Shown here: positions 8,222 to 15,324 of the stretch, in pieces | Layout of the letters: the number at the start of each line of letters is the position of its first letter | Position numbering within the stretch: the first letter of the stretch is position 1 | Assembly: GCA_012839395.1 (NCBI GenBank) | Contig: DUNJ01000105.1 | Location: 1 to 21,929, forward strand | Source of the DNA: Tepidimicrobium sp. | Lineage (GTDB): Bacteria > Bacillota > Clostridia > Tissierellales > Tepidimicrobiaceae | Reading direction: 5' to 3' | DNA: 21,929 nucleotides | Notes under the pieces: generated by a model | What the model saw: the letters and a program-made list of their open reading frames with translations, nothing else | The model's database searches: none | Told to the model about the DNA's origin: nothing | Translations under genes and position numbers: made by a program

Positions 8222-9235
8222 ATGAAGGACTACTATAAAATTTTAGAGATAAATCCTAATAGCACAAAAGATGAAATTAGAAAGGCCTATAGAAGGTTAG
8301 CCAAACAATGGCACCCAGATATGAATAAAAGCGAGAATGCTCATGACAAATTTATAGAAATTACAGAAGCCTATGAAATATTAATAGATGATCATAATAG
8401 AGCACATTATGATGCTATGAGAAATAATACATATTATTCAAAAAATGAAAGCGATTTTTATGACAAACAGGAAGAAGCCAGAAGTAAGGGCGAATACTAT
8501 TCTAGTATTTCCTTTGAAGAGTTTTTATTGAAAGCCTTCGAGGTAATTGCGGAGGTTGGGAAGGCTACATTATTTGGTGAAGATGAGTTTAATAGAAGCA
8601 TAACCTTTAAAAACTATATTGGAATTGGATTAAGAGGTTGGTTATCGGTTCTACTTTTAATATTATCCTTTACTGGAGTCCTAGCACCTATAACCATACC
8701 TGTTTTATTAAAGATGAATCTTATAGATAAGGGAAGAATTATTGGTATTAAAAATATATTTATAGGTATGTTTATAGCCATGGGAGTTATTTTGGCTATA
8801 ATTTTTGGCATCTATACAATCGTAAACGTAGAATACATAGTAGACTATATTTATTTTGACCTATCTTTTTATTGTTTTGAATATGGGTATAAGTTTATCT
8901 TGCTGATTGTATGTGGTATATTTATATTGGTTTACATCTATTCAGGGCGGATGAAATTAAAGGCTTCTATTAAGAAGGTATTAGAGAATTCAAATATAAA
9001 GAACTTTGTTGGATTGGTCCTTTGGGTATTATCTATAATCTGTATGATTTATGTAGAAAGTGATAGTGCTAATATATTTAGCGGTTTAATAGCATTAGGA
9101 TTATCAATCTTGCTATTTCTAATGGGTACATTTCATTGGTTATTTATGTCGAAGTACAAAAATTTTTTCATACGTCTAGTGCTTGGAATAATATTTATTA
9201 TTTTATCTGTAGTCTATATGGACATTTTAATATGA
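8222..9235 (+). CDS. Membrane-anchored J-domain (DnaJ-like) protein
   Basis: 337 aa. Residues 1-65 are a complete J-domain starting DYYKILEI, with the HPD tripeptide at 31-33 that stimulates DnaK ATPase activity. There is no Gly/Phe region, zinc-finger domain or DnaJ substrate-binding domain, so this is a type III J-protein and not the housekeeping DnaJ. After a charged linker (66-125) the protein has about six hydrophobic helices, near 141-163, 178-202, 223-241, 262-278, 285-308 and 315-335. The J-domain is predicted to be cytoplasmic and could recruit DnaK to the membrane; the client is unknown. AAAGGGG (8206-8212) is 9 nt before the ATG. The membrane half is visibly more AT-rich than the neighbouring genes. 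No terminator separates it from the 75-aa gene downstream. Confidence 0.88.
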   Translation: MKDYYKILEINPNSTKDEIRKAYRRLAKQWHPDMNKSENAHDKFIEITEAYEILIDDHNRAHYDAMRNNTYYSKNESDFYDKQEEARSKGEYYSSISFEEFLLKAFEVIAEVGKATLFGEDEFNRSITFKNYIGIGLRGWLSVLLLILSFTGVLAPITIPVLLKMNLIDKGRIIGIKNIFIGMFIAMGVILAIIFGIYTIVNVEYIVDYIYFDLSFYCFEYGYKFILLIVCGIFILVYIYSGRMKLKASIKKVLENSNIKNFVGLVLWVLSIICMIYVESDSANIFSGLIALGLSILLFLMGTFHWLFMSKYKNFFIRLVLGIIFIILSVVYMDILI

Positions 9236-9307
9236 TCAGAATAGATATGAATAAAAACTCTTCATATGGTGAACATATAGGATAAATAAGCATATGGAGG
9301 TTTTGAT

Positions 9308-9535
9308 ATGAAGGATGACTTACGATCTCAATTGGAAGCATATAAGAGAGATAACGATGAGATGAGTAAGGAGGCCCTGTACAATACCATAAATTCAATA
9401 AGCAGTCCAACTTTGGGATATGATAGCGATACATTATTTGTAGTGGAGGAGGCAAAGGCGGCCTTAACCGCTAGGGTTGGGAGCAAATCGAAGATAGTAG
9501 AATCGGTAGAAAAGCTTATATCTAGATTGGATTAG
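9308..9535 (+). CDS. Small hydrophilic protein of unknown function
   Basis: 75 aa, mostly helical by composition, with no signal peptide or membrane segment and no cysteine. I do not recognise it. Coding status is supported by GGAGG (9296-9300) seven nt before the ATG, by codon use like the neighbours, and by a long hairpin 25 nt after the stop codon. It starts 72 nt after the J-domain protein with no terminator between, so the two may share a transcript. No role can be assigned. Confidence 0.7.
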   Translation: MKDDLRSQLEAYKRDNDEMSKEALYNTINSISSPTLGYDSDTLFVVEEAKAALTARVGSKSKIVESVEKLISRLD

Positions 9536-9560
9536 GTTGATGGATTCTCAGTAAGGATGG

Positions 9561-9616
9561 TGCTCTTTTTGGTATGTATCCTTAGGTATATGCCAAAAGG
9601 GGCATTTAATGTTTTT
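9561..9616 (+). terminator. Long 20-bp hairpin, probable terminator
   Basis: 9561-9580 pairs base for base with 9585-9604 (five G-T wobbles, no mismatch) around the four-base loop CTTA. It is followed by TTTAATGTTTTT. It is longer than the other terminators here and the T run is interrupted. Termination after the 75-aa gene is likely; a stable 3' end or processing site is an alternative. Confidence 0.65.
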
Positions 9617-9657
9617 ATAGCCAATGTTTCATGCATAGATATATAGCAGATAAATAG

Positions 9658-9686
9658 TTGAAATATTCAAAATTATAGGTTATAAT
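9658..9686 (+). promoter_or_regulatory. Sigma-A promoter with TTGAA-N3-TTCAA dyad, copy 2
   Basis: TTGAAA (9658-9663), a 17-nt spacer and a consensus TATAAT (9681-9686). The -35 is embedded in the perfect dyad TTGAA-ATA-TTCAA (9658-9670), so a repressor bound there would block the promoter. It drives the flavoenzyme gene at 9768 with a leader of about 75 nt. Confidence 0.65.
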
Positions 9687-9767
9687 TTATTTCCTAGGGT
9701 ATATGATCAATTGAGCATACAATTATAGATTGCTCACATAATTACAAAACGATGGAGGGATGCACAT

Positions 9768-11681
9768 ATGAAAGCATTGGAAAGCATAAGGATTGGAGAT
9801 CTGGAGCTGAAAAATAGGTATGTAATGGTAGCTATGGGACCTGATATTGGAGATTTTGGCCAGAGAGCCATAGACTACTATGTCCGTAGAGCCAAAGGTG
9901 GAGCTTCAATGATAATGGTCAATGTTATGGCTACCAAAGAGATCGACGGGCCAACGCCATCAGCCTTGCTAAACGAAGAAAGCTACGATGGATTTAAGGA
10001 GCTGGTGGATAGATGCCATAAATATGATTGCAAGGTCTGTATTCAAATAATGCCAGGGGTTGGGTTGCAAACAAAGGCTCCAGATAGGGAAAAACCTTCT
10101 AGCGCTTCAGCAACTCCCATATATCCTGGTTCTGATATGACCTTTCATGAATTGACTAAGGAAGAGATTAAGTTTATTCAAGGGGAAGTATCAAAGACCT
10201 TGAAATTGGCTAAAAAGGCTGGTGTCGATGCAGTAGAAATCCATGCTTATGGGGGCTACCTAACGGATAAGTTTATGACTGAAAGGTGGAATATCCGTAC
10301 AGATGAATATGGAGGCAGTTTTGAAAATCGGATGAGGTTCTTAAACGAGATTATAGATAATACCAAGGAGGATTTGGGGGAAGATTTCCCACTAATAGTT
10401 AAATTTACTCCTAATCACTATCTACCAGCAGAAGATGGGTATAGGGATATAGAAGAAGGGCTTAAGATAGCAAAGATGTTGGAAGAAAAAGGAGTCCATG
10501 CATTACATATAGATGTAGGCTGTCATGATAATTGGTATATGGCTATGCCACCAATCTATCAGCAGGATATGGTTCTACAAATGGAAGCCTCTAGGCAGGT
10601 GAAGAAAGTAACATCATTACCTATAATATCCAATGGACGATTAGGGGATATAGGTAAGGCGGAGAAGGCTTTGGAAAATGGCTGGATAGACATTGTAGGA
10701 GTGGGAAGAGGGTTTTTAACGGATCCTGATTTCCCTAACAAGGTGATGGAGAATAGGACGGATGAAATTAGATATTGCATATATTGCAATGAGGGCTGCA
10801 TAAATAGTGTATCCGAAGGCAGGCATATAGATTGCGCTGTAAACCCTGAAACTGGATATGAAGGTGTTAAGACACTGAAGAAGACAGATGATCCAAAAAA
10901 GATATTGGTCATAGGGGCGGGACCTGGAGGTTGTCATGCCGCTATAGCTGCAGCGGAAGCAGGCCATGATGTTGAAATCTGGGAAAGGGAAGAGCGATTA
11001 GGAGGCAATTTCTACAACGCCTGTTTACCACCATTTAAGAGGGATGGAATCAAGGTACTTCACTATTATCGCACCATGTTGGACAGACTAAATATTAGGA
11101 TAAAATATTGTAAGGAGGCCACGCCAGAAGAGGTGTTAAGATATAATCCAGATAAGGTTATAAATGCAACTGGTGGGACACCTATTAGGCCTAGGAGTAT
11201 AAAGGGAATAGATAAGGACAATGTAACCACCGCAACGGATGTGTTGCAAAACAAATCCATATTGGGAGATAATATTGTTATTGTTGGTGCAGGTTTGGTA
11301 GGGTGCGAGACTGGGATAGTTCTAGCCAACAAGGGCAAGAAGATTACCATAATAGAGATGATGGATAGCATATTACCAGAGCCTGTATTTATCCAGAACC
11401 TGATGATGTTAACTCAGTTGTTGGATCATCCAAATATAGAGACTAAAACTTCCACTAAATTGATGGAGATAAGGGACGATTCCATAATAGTTAGTAAGGA
11501 TGGGGTAGAGGAACAGCTTTATTGTGACAACGTAGTTTTGGCAATGGGCTTTGCTCCTAATAATGGATTATATGAGGAATTAAAGGATAAGATAGATATA
11601 GTAAATATTGGGGACAGCGTGCAGGCTAGAAGAGTATTAAATACTGTAAAAGAAGCTCATGATGCAATTTTAGCCATATAA
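9768..11681 (+). CDS. NADH:flavin oxidoreductase, 2,4-dienoyl-CoA reductase / Bai-type OYE family
   Basis: A cytoplasmic iron-sulphur flavoprotein that reduces an activated C=C bond, passing electrons from NAD(P)H through FAD and a [4Fe-4S] cluster to FMN. The 637 aa match the family's usual 640-670. Residues 1-330 form the old-yellow-enzyme TIM barrel. Tyr164 (GGY) and His253 (GCHDNW) sit where E. coli FadH has its catalytic Tyr166 and His252. Cys337, Cys340, Cys344 and Cys356 (C-x2-C-x3-C-x11-C) would hold the cluster. Two dinucleotide folds follow: GAGPGG (383-388) and GAGLVG (507-512). Relatives include FadH, trimethylamine dehydrogenase, 2-enoate reductases and bile-acid enzymes BaiCD and BaiH; the substrate is not readable from sequence. 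GGAGGG (9754-9759) is 8 nt before the ATG. The gene has its own promoter and terminator and no Bai or fatty-acid neighbours. Confidence 0.93.
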   Translation: MKALESIRIGDLELKNRYVMVAMGPDIGDFGQRAIDYYVRRAKGGASMIMVNVMATKEIDGPTPSALLNEESYDGFKELVDRCHKYDCKVCIQIMPGVGLQTKAPDREKPSSASATPIYPGSDMTFHELTKEEIKFIQGEVSKTLKLAKKAGVDAVEIHAYGGYLTDKFMTERWNIRTDEYGGSFENRMRFLNEIIDNTKEDLGEDFPLIVKFTPNHYLPAEDGYRDIEEGLKIAKMLEEKGVHALHIDVGCHDNWYMAMPPIYQQDMVLQMEASRQVKKVTSLPIISNGRLGDIGKAEKALENGWIDIVGVGRGFLTDPDFPNKVMENRTDEIRYCIYCNEGCINSVSEGRHIDCAVNPETGYEGVKTLKKTDDPKKILVIGAGPGGCHAAIAAAEAGHDVEIWEREERLGGNFYNACLPPFKRDGIKVLHYYRTMLDRLNIRIKYCKEATPEEVLRYNPDKVINATGGTPIRPRSIKGIDKDNVTTATDVLQNKSILGDNIVIVGAGLVGCETGIVLANKGKKITIIEMMDSILPEPVFIQNLMMLTQLLDHPNIETKTSTKLMEIRDDSIIVSKDGVEEQLYCDNVVLAMGFAPNNGLYEELKDKIDIVNIGDSVQARRVLNTVKEAHDAILAI

Positions 11682-11701
11682 CAGGATATTGTAGCTTTTT
11701 A

Positions 11702-11735
11702 AAGGGTCCTATGCGATTGCCTAGGACCTTTTTTT
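11702..11735 (+). terminator. Terminator after the flavoenzyme
   Basis: The stem GGTCCTA (11705-11711) with TAGGACC (11722-11728), extended inside by a short GC/GC pairing, is followed by TTTTTTT (11729-11735). Confidence 0.85.
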
Positions 11736-11827
11736 ATAGGTGGATATTTTATCTGCAACTGCATAGCTTCATCCAGCCTAAGAAGGGCGGTTTTCATCTA
11801 TGAGGTGCTCCTTTATACTATATAAAT

Positions 11828-11932
11828 TTGGAAGATGACATTGACTGGATGGTCATGGAAGTATATAAGGATTTAATCAATATATTGGGAAAATATGCGG
11901 GGAAATATGGTATGATTAAAGGGGAGGAATAA
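11828..11932 (+). CDS. Possible small ORF ahead of the radical SAM gene
   Basis: An open frame ends with TAA at 11930-11932, two nt before the radical SAM ATG, and contains that gene's Shine-Dalgarno sequence. From TTG 11828 it would be 34 aa, acidic then basic; from ATG 11849 it would be 27 aa. Neither start has a good ribosome-binding site. The frame is open back to 11804. It could be a coupling leader peptide, the remnant of a degraded gene, or chance. Confidence 0.2.
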   Translation: MEDDIDWMVMEVYKDLINILGKYAGKYGMIKGEE

Positions 11933-11934
11933 AT

Positions 11935-12753
11935 ATGTATAAAAGGGATACCATTTATTACCCGCAGGATGAGATGAATACCGTGTTGCTACCGGTAACA
12001 CTGGGATGTAATTATAATAGGTGTGCATTTTGTTCTATGTATAAGGATGATCGATATAGCGAAGTTCCATTTTTTGATATAGAAAGGGAGCTGCTAAATA
12101 TATATAATTATACCGAAAGGGTATTTTTGACTGGAGCAGATCCCATGTCTATAGGATTTGATAATATGGAGAGATTATTGGATATAATCCATCAGCATCT
12201 ACCCTATTGTGCATGCGTAGCTTCATATGCCTCTATAAGGAGCCTCTCTAAATATTCCGTTGAGGAATTATCCATTCTCCACAAAAAAGGGCTTAGATTA
12301 CTCTACATAGGTTTTGAAACGGGTAGAGATGATATATTGAAGCTAATGAAAAAGGGGCATACTGTAGATCAGGCTATCCAACAGGCCAACAAGCTTAATC
12401 AAGCAAACTTGCAGTTCAATTCCATCATAATGTATGGAATTGCTGGGAAAGGGAAATCGGTGGATAATGCAGCTGCAACCGCTAGGATGATAAACCGATT
12501 TACCACCAATAGGATTATCACTATGAATTTGATAATATTTGAGGGAACGGAGCTGAAGGATATGGTGGATAGGGGAGAATTTATCCCGCCTAAGGCTGGG
12601 GAAAGATTGCTTGAGTTGAAGACCCTATTGGAAAATCTTGAGCCTGAAAGGCCTACCATATTCGATACAACCCATCCCACAAATATGGTTTCGGTAAAGG
12701 GAATTTTGCCCCGGGATAGAAATAGATTGATAAATAGGATAGTAAATCTTTGA
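11935..12753 (+). CDS. Radical SAM protein with C-x4-C-x2-C cluster motif
   Basis: A 272-aa cytoplasmic radical S-adenosylmethionine enzyme of unknown reaction. Cys25, Cys30 and Cys33 (GCNYNRCAFC) should hold the [4Fe-4S] cluster that cleaves SAM. The first spacing is four residues instead of the usual three, as I recall for a group of clostridial proteins in COG1032. Downstream the partial TIM barrel is recognisable: FLTGADP (SAM-binding region), then GFETG, typical of the fourth strand. There is no cobalamin-binding, TRAM or SPASM domain, so it is a minimal core enzyme. GGGGAGG precedes the ATG by 7-8 nt. It follows the flavoenzyme after a terminator and precedes the foldase gene without an obvious terminator. 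Substrate cannot be inferred. Confidence 0.88.
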   Translation: MYKRDTIYYPQDEMNTVLLPVTLGCNYNRCAFCSMYKDDRYSEVPFFDIERELLNIYNYTERVFLTGADPMSIGFDNMERLLDIIHQHLPYCACVASYASIRSLSKYSVEELSILHKKGLRLLYIGFETGRDDILKLMKKGHTVDQAIQQANKLNQANLQFNSIIMYGIAGKGKSVDNAAATARMINRFTTNRIITMNLIIFEGTELKDMVDRGEFIPPKAGERLLELKTLLENLEPERPTIFDTTHPTNMVSVKGILPRDRNRLINRIVNL

Positions 12754-12873
12754 CAGGATATGTCGCTGAAGTAAAATTGTCATAATACTGTAACCTAAAA
12801 CCCGTATATATGTTATATAATGATAAGTTGGTAGCATGGATTTTAAATAGAAGATTGGAGGATTTTATAAGCT

Positions 12874-13758
12874 ATGAGAAGATTTAGAGAACGAAATAAT
12901 TATAGATACATACTAATAGCAATGGCTTTAGTATTGGTCATAATTACAACTGGATGTGGAAAGGGAGAAGTAGTAGCTAAGGTAGATGGAGAGGCCATAA
13001 CAAAGGATCAATTATATGATCAGTTGGTAGAACAGAATGGAGAACAGGTACTAAACTCCCTAATATCCGAAAAGATTATCGAACTAGAGCTAAAAAAGCA
13101 GAAGATTAAAATTGGAAAAGAAGAAGTGAAAGAAGAGCTGGAGAAGCTTAAAGAGCAACATGGTGGCGAGGAAGGCTTAAATATGATGATAATGCAATAT
13201 GGAATGGATATGGAGGATTTGGAGAACAATATAGCTATGAATTTAAAGCTTAAAAAGCTACTAGGACCTGAAATTGACATATCCGAGGAAGAGATGTTGG
13301 ACTACTATGAAGAAAACAAAGAGGCATTTGGCGAAGCGGAGCAGGTGAAAGCTCGTCATATATTGGTTGAAACCGAAGAGGAAGCTAAAGAGATTTCAAA
13401 GGAGTTGGAATCAGGAGGGGACTTTGCTAAATTGGCAAAGAAACACTCCCTAGATGAAGCCAGCAAGGAATCGGGAGGGGATTTAGGTTTCTTCGGTAAG
13501 GGCGAAATGGTTAAGGAGTTTGAAAAATCTGCCTTTAGCTTAAAACCAAATGAAATCAGCGATCCAGTTAAAACCGATCATGGATACCATATAATCGAGG
13601 TATTGGAGAAGAAGGAGGCTAAGATACCAAGCTATAAGGATGTTAAAGATGATATAGAAGATATACTATTGCAGCAGAAGATCTCCATGGAATATGGGAG
13701 TTGGTACCAAAAGAAATTGGAGGAATACAAAGTAGAGAACTTTTTGATAGATAGGTAG
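12874..13758 (+). CDS. prsA: PrsA-like foldase lipoprotein (parvulin peptidyl-prolyl isomerase)
   Basis: A lipid-anchored extracytoplasmic chaperone that helps exported proteins, including penicillin-binding proteins, fold after Sec export by cis-trans isomerising prolyl bonds. The 294 aa match the PrsA family. Residues 1-28 are a lipoprotein signal peptide with lipobox TTGC; Cys28 would be lipidated. Residues about 30-155 form the helical SurA/PrsA N-terminal chaperone region. Residues about 158-248 are a parvulin domain starting ARHILVE with His162, containing GGDLGFFGKGEM, and ending DHGYHIIEV with His239. The C-terminal helix is short. GGAGG (12857-12861) is 12 nt before the ATG, slightly long. 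A consensus TATAAT (12816-12821) may be its -10, without a clear -35. The penicillin-binding lipoprotein at 6010 is a plausible client. The gene ends in a strong terminator. Confidence 0.9.
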   Translation: MRRFRERNNYRYILIAMALVLVIITTGCGKGEVVAKVDGEAITKDQLYDQLVEQNGEQVLNSLISEKIIELELKKQKIKIGKEEVKEELEKLKEQHGGEEGLNMMIMQYGMDMEDLENNIAMNLKLKKLLGPEIDISEEEMLDYYEENKEAFGEAEQVKARHILVETEEEAKEISKELESGGDFAKLAKKHSLDEASKESGGDLGFFGKGEMVKEFEKSAFSLKPNEISDPVKTDHGYHIIEVLEKKEAKIPSYKDVKDDIEDILLQQKISMEYGSWYQKKLEEYKVENFLIDR

Positions 13759-13766
13759 GAATGCAG

Positions 13767-13803
13767 AAACCCCACTTCTAATTCAATTAGAAGTGGGGTT
13801 TTT
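13767..13803 (+). terminator. Terminator after the foldase
   Basis: 13767-13783 and 13785-13801 are perfect complements, giving a stem with CCCC/GGGG near its base and a T run at 13799-13803. The matching A run on the left lets it work on either strand. Confidence 0.92.
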
Positions 13804-13814
13804 ATATTTTCTCC

Positions 13815-13843
13815 TTGTAATAGTTATCTTAGAATGCTACAAT
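13815..13843 (+). promoter_or_regulatory. Extended -10 promoter of the ZIP transporter gene
   Basis: TTGTAA (13815-13820), a 17-nt spacer and TACAAT (13838-13843), preceded by TG at the extended -10 position (13835-13836). The start site would be near 13850, inside the Fur-like operator. Confidence 0.6.
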
Positions 13844-13860
13844 TGATAAGGGTTATCAAT
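13842..13860. promoter_or_regulatory. Fur-family-like operator
   Basis: A perfect 8-bp inverted repeat, ATTGATAA-GGG-TTATCAAT. Against the classical Fur 7-1-7 core (TGATAAT-N-ATTATCA with flanking T and A), all outer positions match and only the three central bases differ. It covers the end of the -10 and the predicted start site, a repressing position. Fur is the best fit by sequence; MntR and Zur consensus sites look less alike. Confidence 0.55.
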
Positions 13861-13883
13861 ACGATATAGACATACCATATCGT
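13861..13883. promoter_or_regulatory. Second dyad in the ZIP gene leader
   Basis: ACGATAT (13861-13867) and ATATCGT (13877-13883) form a 7-bp inverted repeat with a 9-nt spacer, immediately after the Fur-like box. It could be a second operator or a small leader hairpin. Confidence 0.35.
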
Positions 13884-13917
13884 TTGGGGCTTAAAATCTA
13901 AGGAAGAGTGATTATAT

Positions 13918-14658
13918 ATGGAAATGGAATTGGTATTAATTGCAGGATTGTTGATTGGTGTAGTCGGTACTGGTTTAGGAGGAGTGGCTATTGTTCTTCT
14001 AGGCAGGCCAGGTGAAAAATTTTTAAGCGGTGCATTGGGATTTGCTGGCGGGATTATGCTTACAGTTATTTTCGTCAGCTTGATACCAGAAGCTATAGAG
14101 ATAGCAGGCTTTCTTCCTGCATTTATTGGGATTATCGCCGGTATTTTACTGATTTTAGGTATGGATACCCTAATCCCTCAGGAATACTTTAGTGGAACTG
14201 GTTCCTTCAACTCTCATCTAATCAAAACAGGGGTTATACTAGGTGCGGGAATAGCGCTCCATAATATTCCCGAAGGACTTGCTATTGGAATAAGTTATGT
14301 AGCCAATAAAAATTTAGGATATACAATAGCACTAATAATGCTTATTCAAAATATACCAGAAGGAATGGCTATAGCTGCACCTCTATATATTGGAGGCACT
14401 AGCAAATTTAAGGTCATTGGAATTACAGCATTAGCAGGAGTACCCATGGGAATTGGGGTCTTAATCGCCTATCTATTTGGCAATATATCCCCCAGTATAA
14501 TATCTATAGGATTAGGATTTGCCGCTGGTGCCATGCTATTTATTGTCTTTGATGAGATGATACCTAGTGCAAATGACATGTTCAACGGTAGGCCCCCTGC
14601 TATTGGAGCAATCATGGGAGCTCTTTTAGGAGTCTTTATCGGTACTTTCGGAGCATAG
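13918..14658 (+). CDS. ZIP-family divalent metal transporter
   Basis: A 246-aa inner-membrane transporter with about eight hydrophobic helices that lets divalent metal ions (Zn2+, Fe2+ or Mn2+) into the cytoplasm. The ZIP signature is HNIPEG at 115-120: His115, Asn116 and Glu119 line the metal path. The paired motif QNIPEG lies at 144-149 with Glu148. This arrangement matches the metal sites known for ZupT and BbZIP. There is no long His-rich loop between helices 3 and 4, as in many bacterial members. Starts at 13918 and 13924 are both possible; the upstream AAGGA is 13 nt away, so translation may be modest. The gene is alone between two terminators. The Fur-like box over its promoter points to iron as regulator, and possibly as substrate. 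Zinc is the alternative. Confidence 0.9.
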   Translation: MEMELVLIAGLLIGVVGTGLGGVAIVLLGRPGEKFLSGALGFAGGIMLTVIFVSLIPEAIEIAGFLPAFIGIIAGILLILGMDTLIPQEYFSGTGSFNSHLIKTGVILGAGIALHNIPEGLAIGISYVANKNLGYTIALIMLIQNIPEGMAIAAPLYIGGTSKFKVIGITALAGVPMGIGVLIAYLFGNISPSIISIGLGFAAGAMLFIVFDEMIPSANDMFNGRPPAIGAIMGALLGVFIGTFGA

Positions 14659-14701
14659 GATAGGGATTAAATTTAATAAAATACACTGATAAAATAGAAG
14701 T

Positions 14702-14727
14702 CAGCGGATAGTTTCCGCTGGTTTTTT
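14702..14727 (+). terminator. Terminator after the ZIP transporter
   Basis: The stem CAGCGGA (14702-14708) with TCCGCTG (14714-14720) has a 5-nt loop and is followed by GTTTTTT. Confidence 0.9.
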
Positions 14728-14777
14728 AATAGATGGTTAATTGATTAGAAAGCGGGCAAACTTTAAATAAAAATAAG

Positions 14778-14806
14778 TTGACAACAATACTCCAATACTT
14801 TAGCAT
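14778..14806 (+). promoter_or_regulatory. Promoter of the MarR/ABC exporter operon
   Basis: A consensus TTGACA (14778-14783) and, 17 nt on, TAGCAT (14801-14806) as a poor -10 lying inside operator 1. The alternative -10 TATACT (14812-14817) has no -35 at proper spacing. Confidence 0.45.
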
Positions 14807-14814
14807 TAAAGTAT
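14795..14814. promoter_or_regulatory. MarR operator 1
   Basis: A perfect 8-bp inverted repeat, ATACTTTA-GCAT-TAAAGTAT. The size and shape fit a dimeric winged-helix MarR protein. It overlaps the predicted -10. Confidence 0.6.
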
Positions 14815-14825
14815 ACTGTTAAAAG

Positions 14826-14843
14826 TAGTTTAGCACTAAAGCA
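14826..14843. promoter_or_regulatory. MarR operator 2
   Basis: TAGTTTAGCACTAAAGCA matches operator 1 (14796-14813) at 15 of 18 positions and keeps the core TTTA-GCAC-TAAA. The two centres are exactly 30 bp apart, about three helical turns, so two dimers would sit on the same DNA face. Confidence 0.55.
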
Positions 14844-14858
14844 TTAGGGGGCGACGAT

Positions 14859-15287
14859 ATGATTGAAAAGGATGTAGCAATGCAGCTGAAAGGGACCTAT
14901 CAAAAGATAAGGCAAATAATGCAACTCAGAATAGATAAATATGGATTGCCCCTTGGACTACTATTCCTTATGTCCCTTATAGAGAAAAATCCAAAGGCAA
15001 GTCAAAAAGAGTTAGCTGAAAAGATGAGGTTTACTGAGGGAGCTATGAGCAATGCTGTTAGGAGATTAATGGAACTGGGCATGCTCAAGCAAGTACCTTT
15101 AGAATTGGATATGAGGTATAACAGGTTGATTTTAACGGATAGGGGTAAGTCTGTAGTACAGGCCCATAAAAATCACCTATTCAGCGTATATAGAGACATA
15201 TTTAGTGGGTTGAAACAGGATGAATTGGAAAGGTTGTATGATATTCTGTTAAAGATAAATGAAAACTTGGATAATATTAATAGTTAA
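14859..15287 (+). CDS. MarR-family transcriptional regulator
   Basis: A 142-aa winged-helix DNA-binding protein, the usual MarR length. The recognition region is around residues 45-80: ASQKELAEKM followed by TEGAMSNAVRRLMELG. The wing follows at about 88-105, with the family pattern D-x-R-x3-L-x-LT-x2-G. The N-terminal helix and the C-terminal helices should form the dimer interface. GGGGG (14847-14851) is 7 nt before the ATG. It is the first gene of an operon with two ABC exporter half-transporters, beginning 37 nt after its stop codon. The two dyads in its promoter make autorepression, relieved by a small-molecule ligand, the likely mode. The ligand is unknown, probably a drug or toxic metabolite exported by the pair. 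Confidence 0.9.
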   Translation: MIEKDVAMQLKGTYQKIRQIMQLRIDKYGLPLGLLFLMSLIEKNPKASQKELAEKMRFTEGAMSNAVRRLMELGMLKQVPLELDMRYNRLILTDRGKSVVQAHKNHLFSVYRDIFSGLKQDELERLYDILLKINENLDNINS

Positions 15288-15324
15288 AGGGATTTAGAAG
15301 ATCTTGTAGAATAGGAGGAATAAC

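Noticed and set aside
9768..11681. Specific assignment of the flavoenzyme as BaiCD or BaiH (bile-acid 7-dehydroxylation)
   Set aside because: The family is right but no other bai genes are present and substrate residues cannot be judged by eye.
12777..12821. TTGTCA and TATAAT before the foldase gene as one promoter
   Set aside because: The spacing between them is over 30 nt, far outside the functional range; only the -10 is noted.
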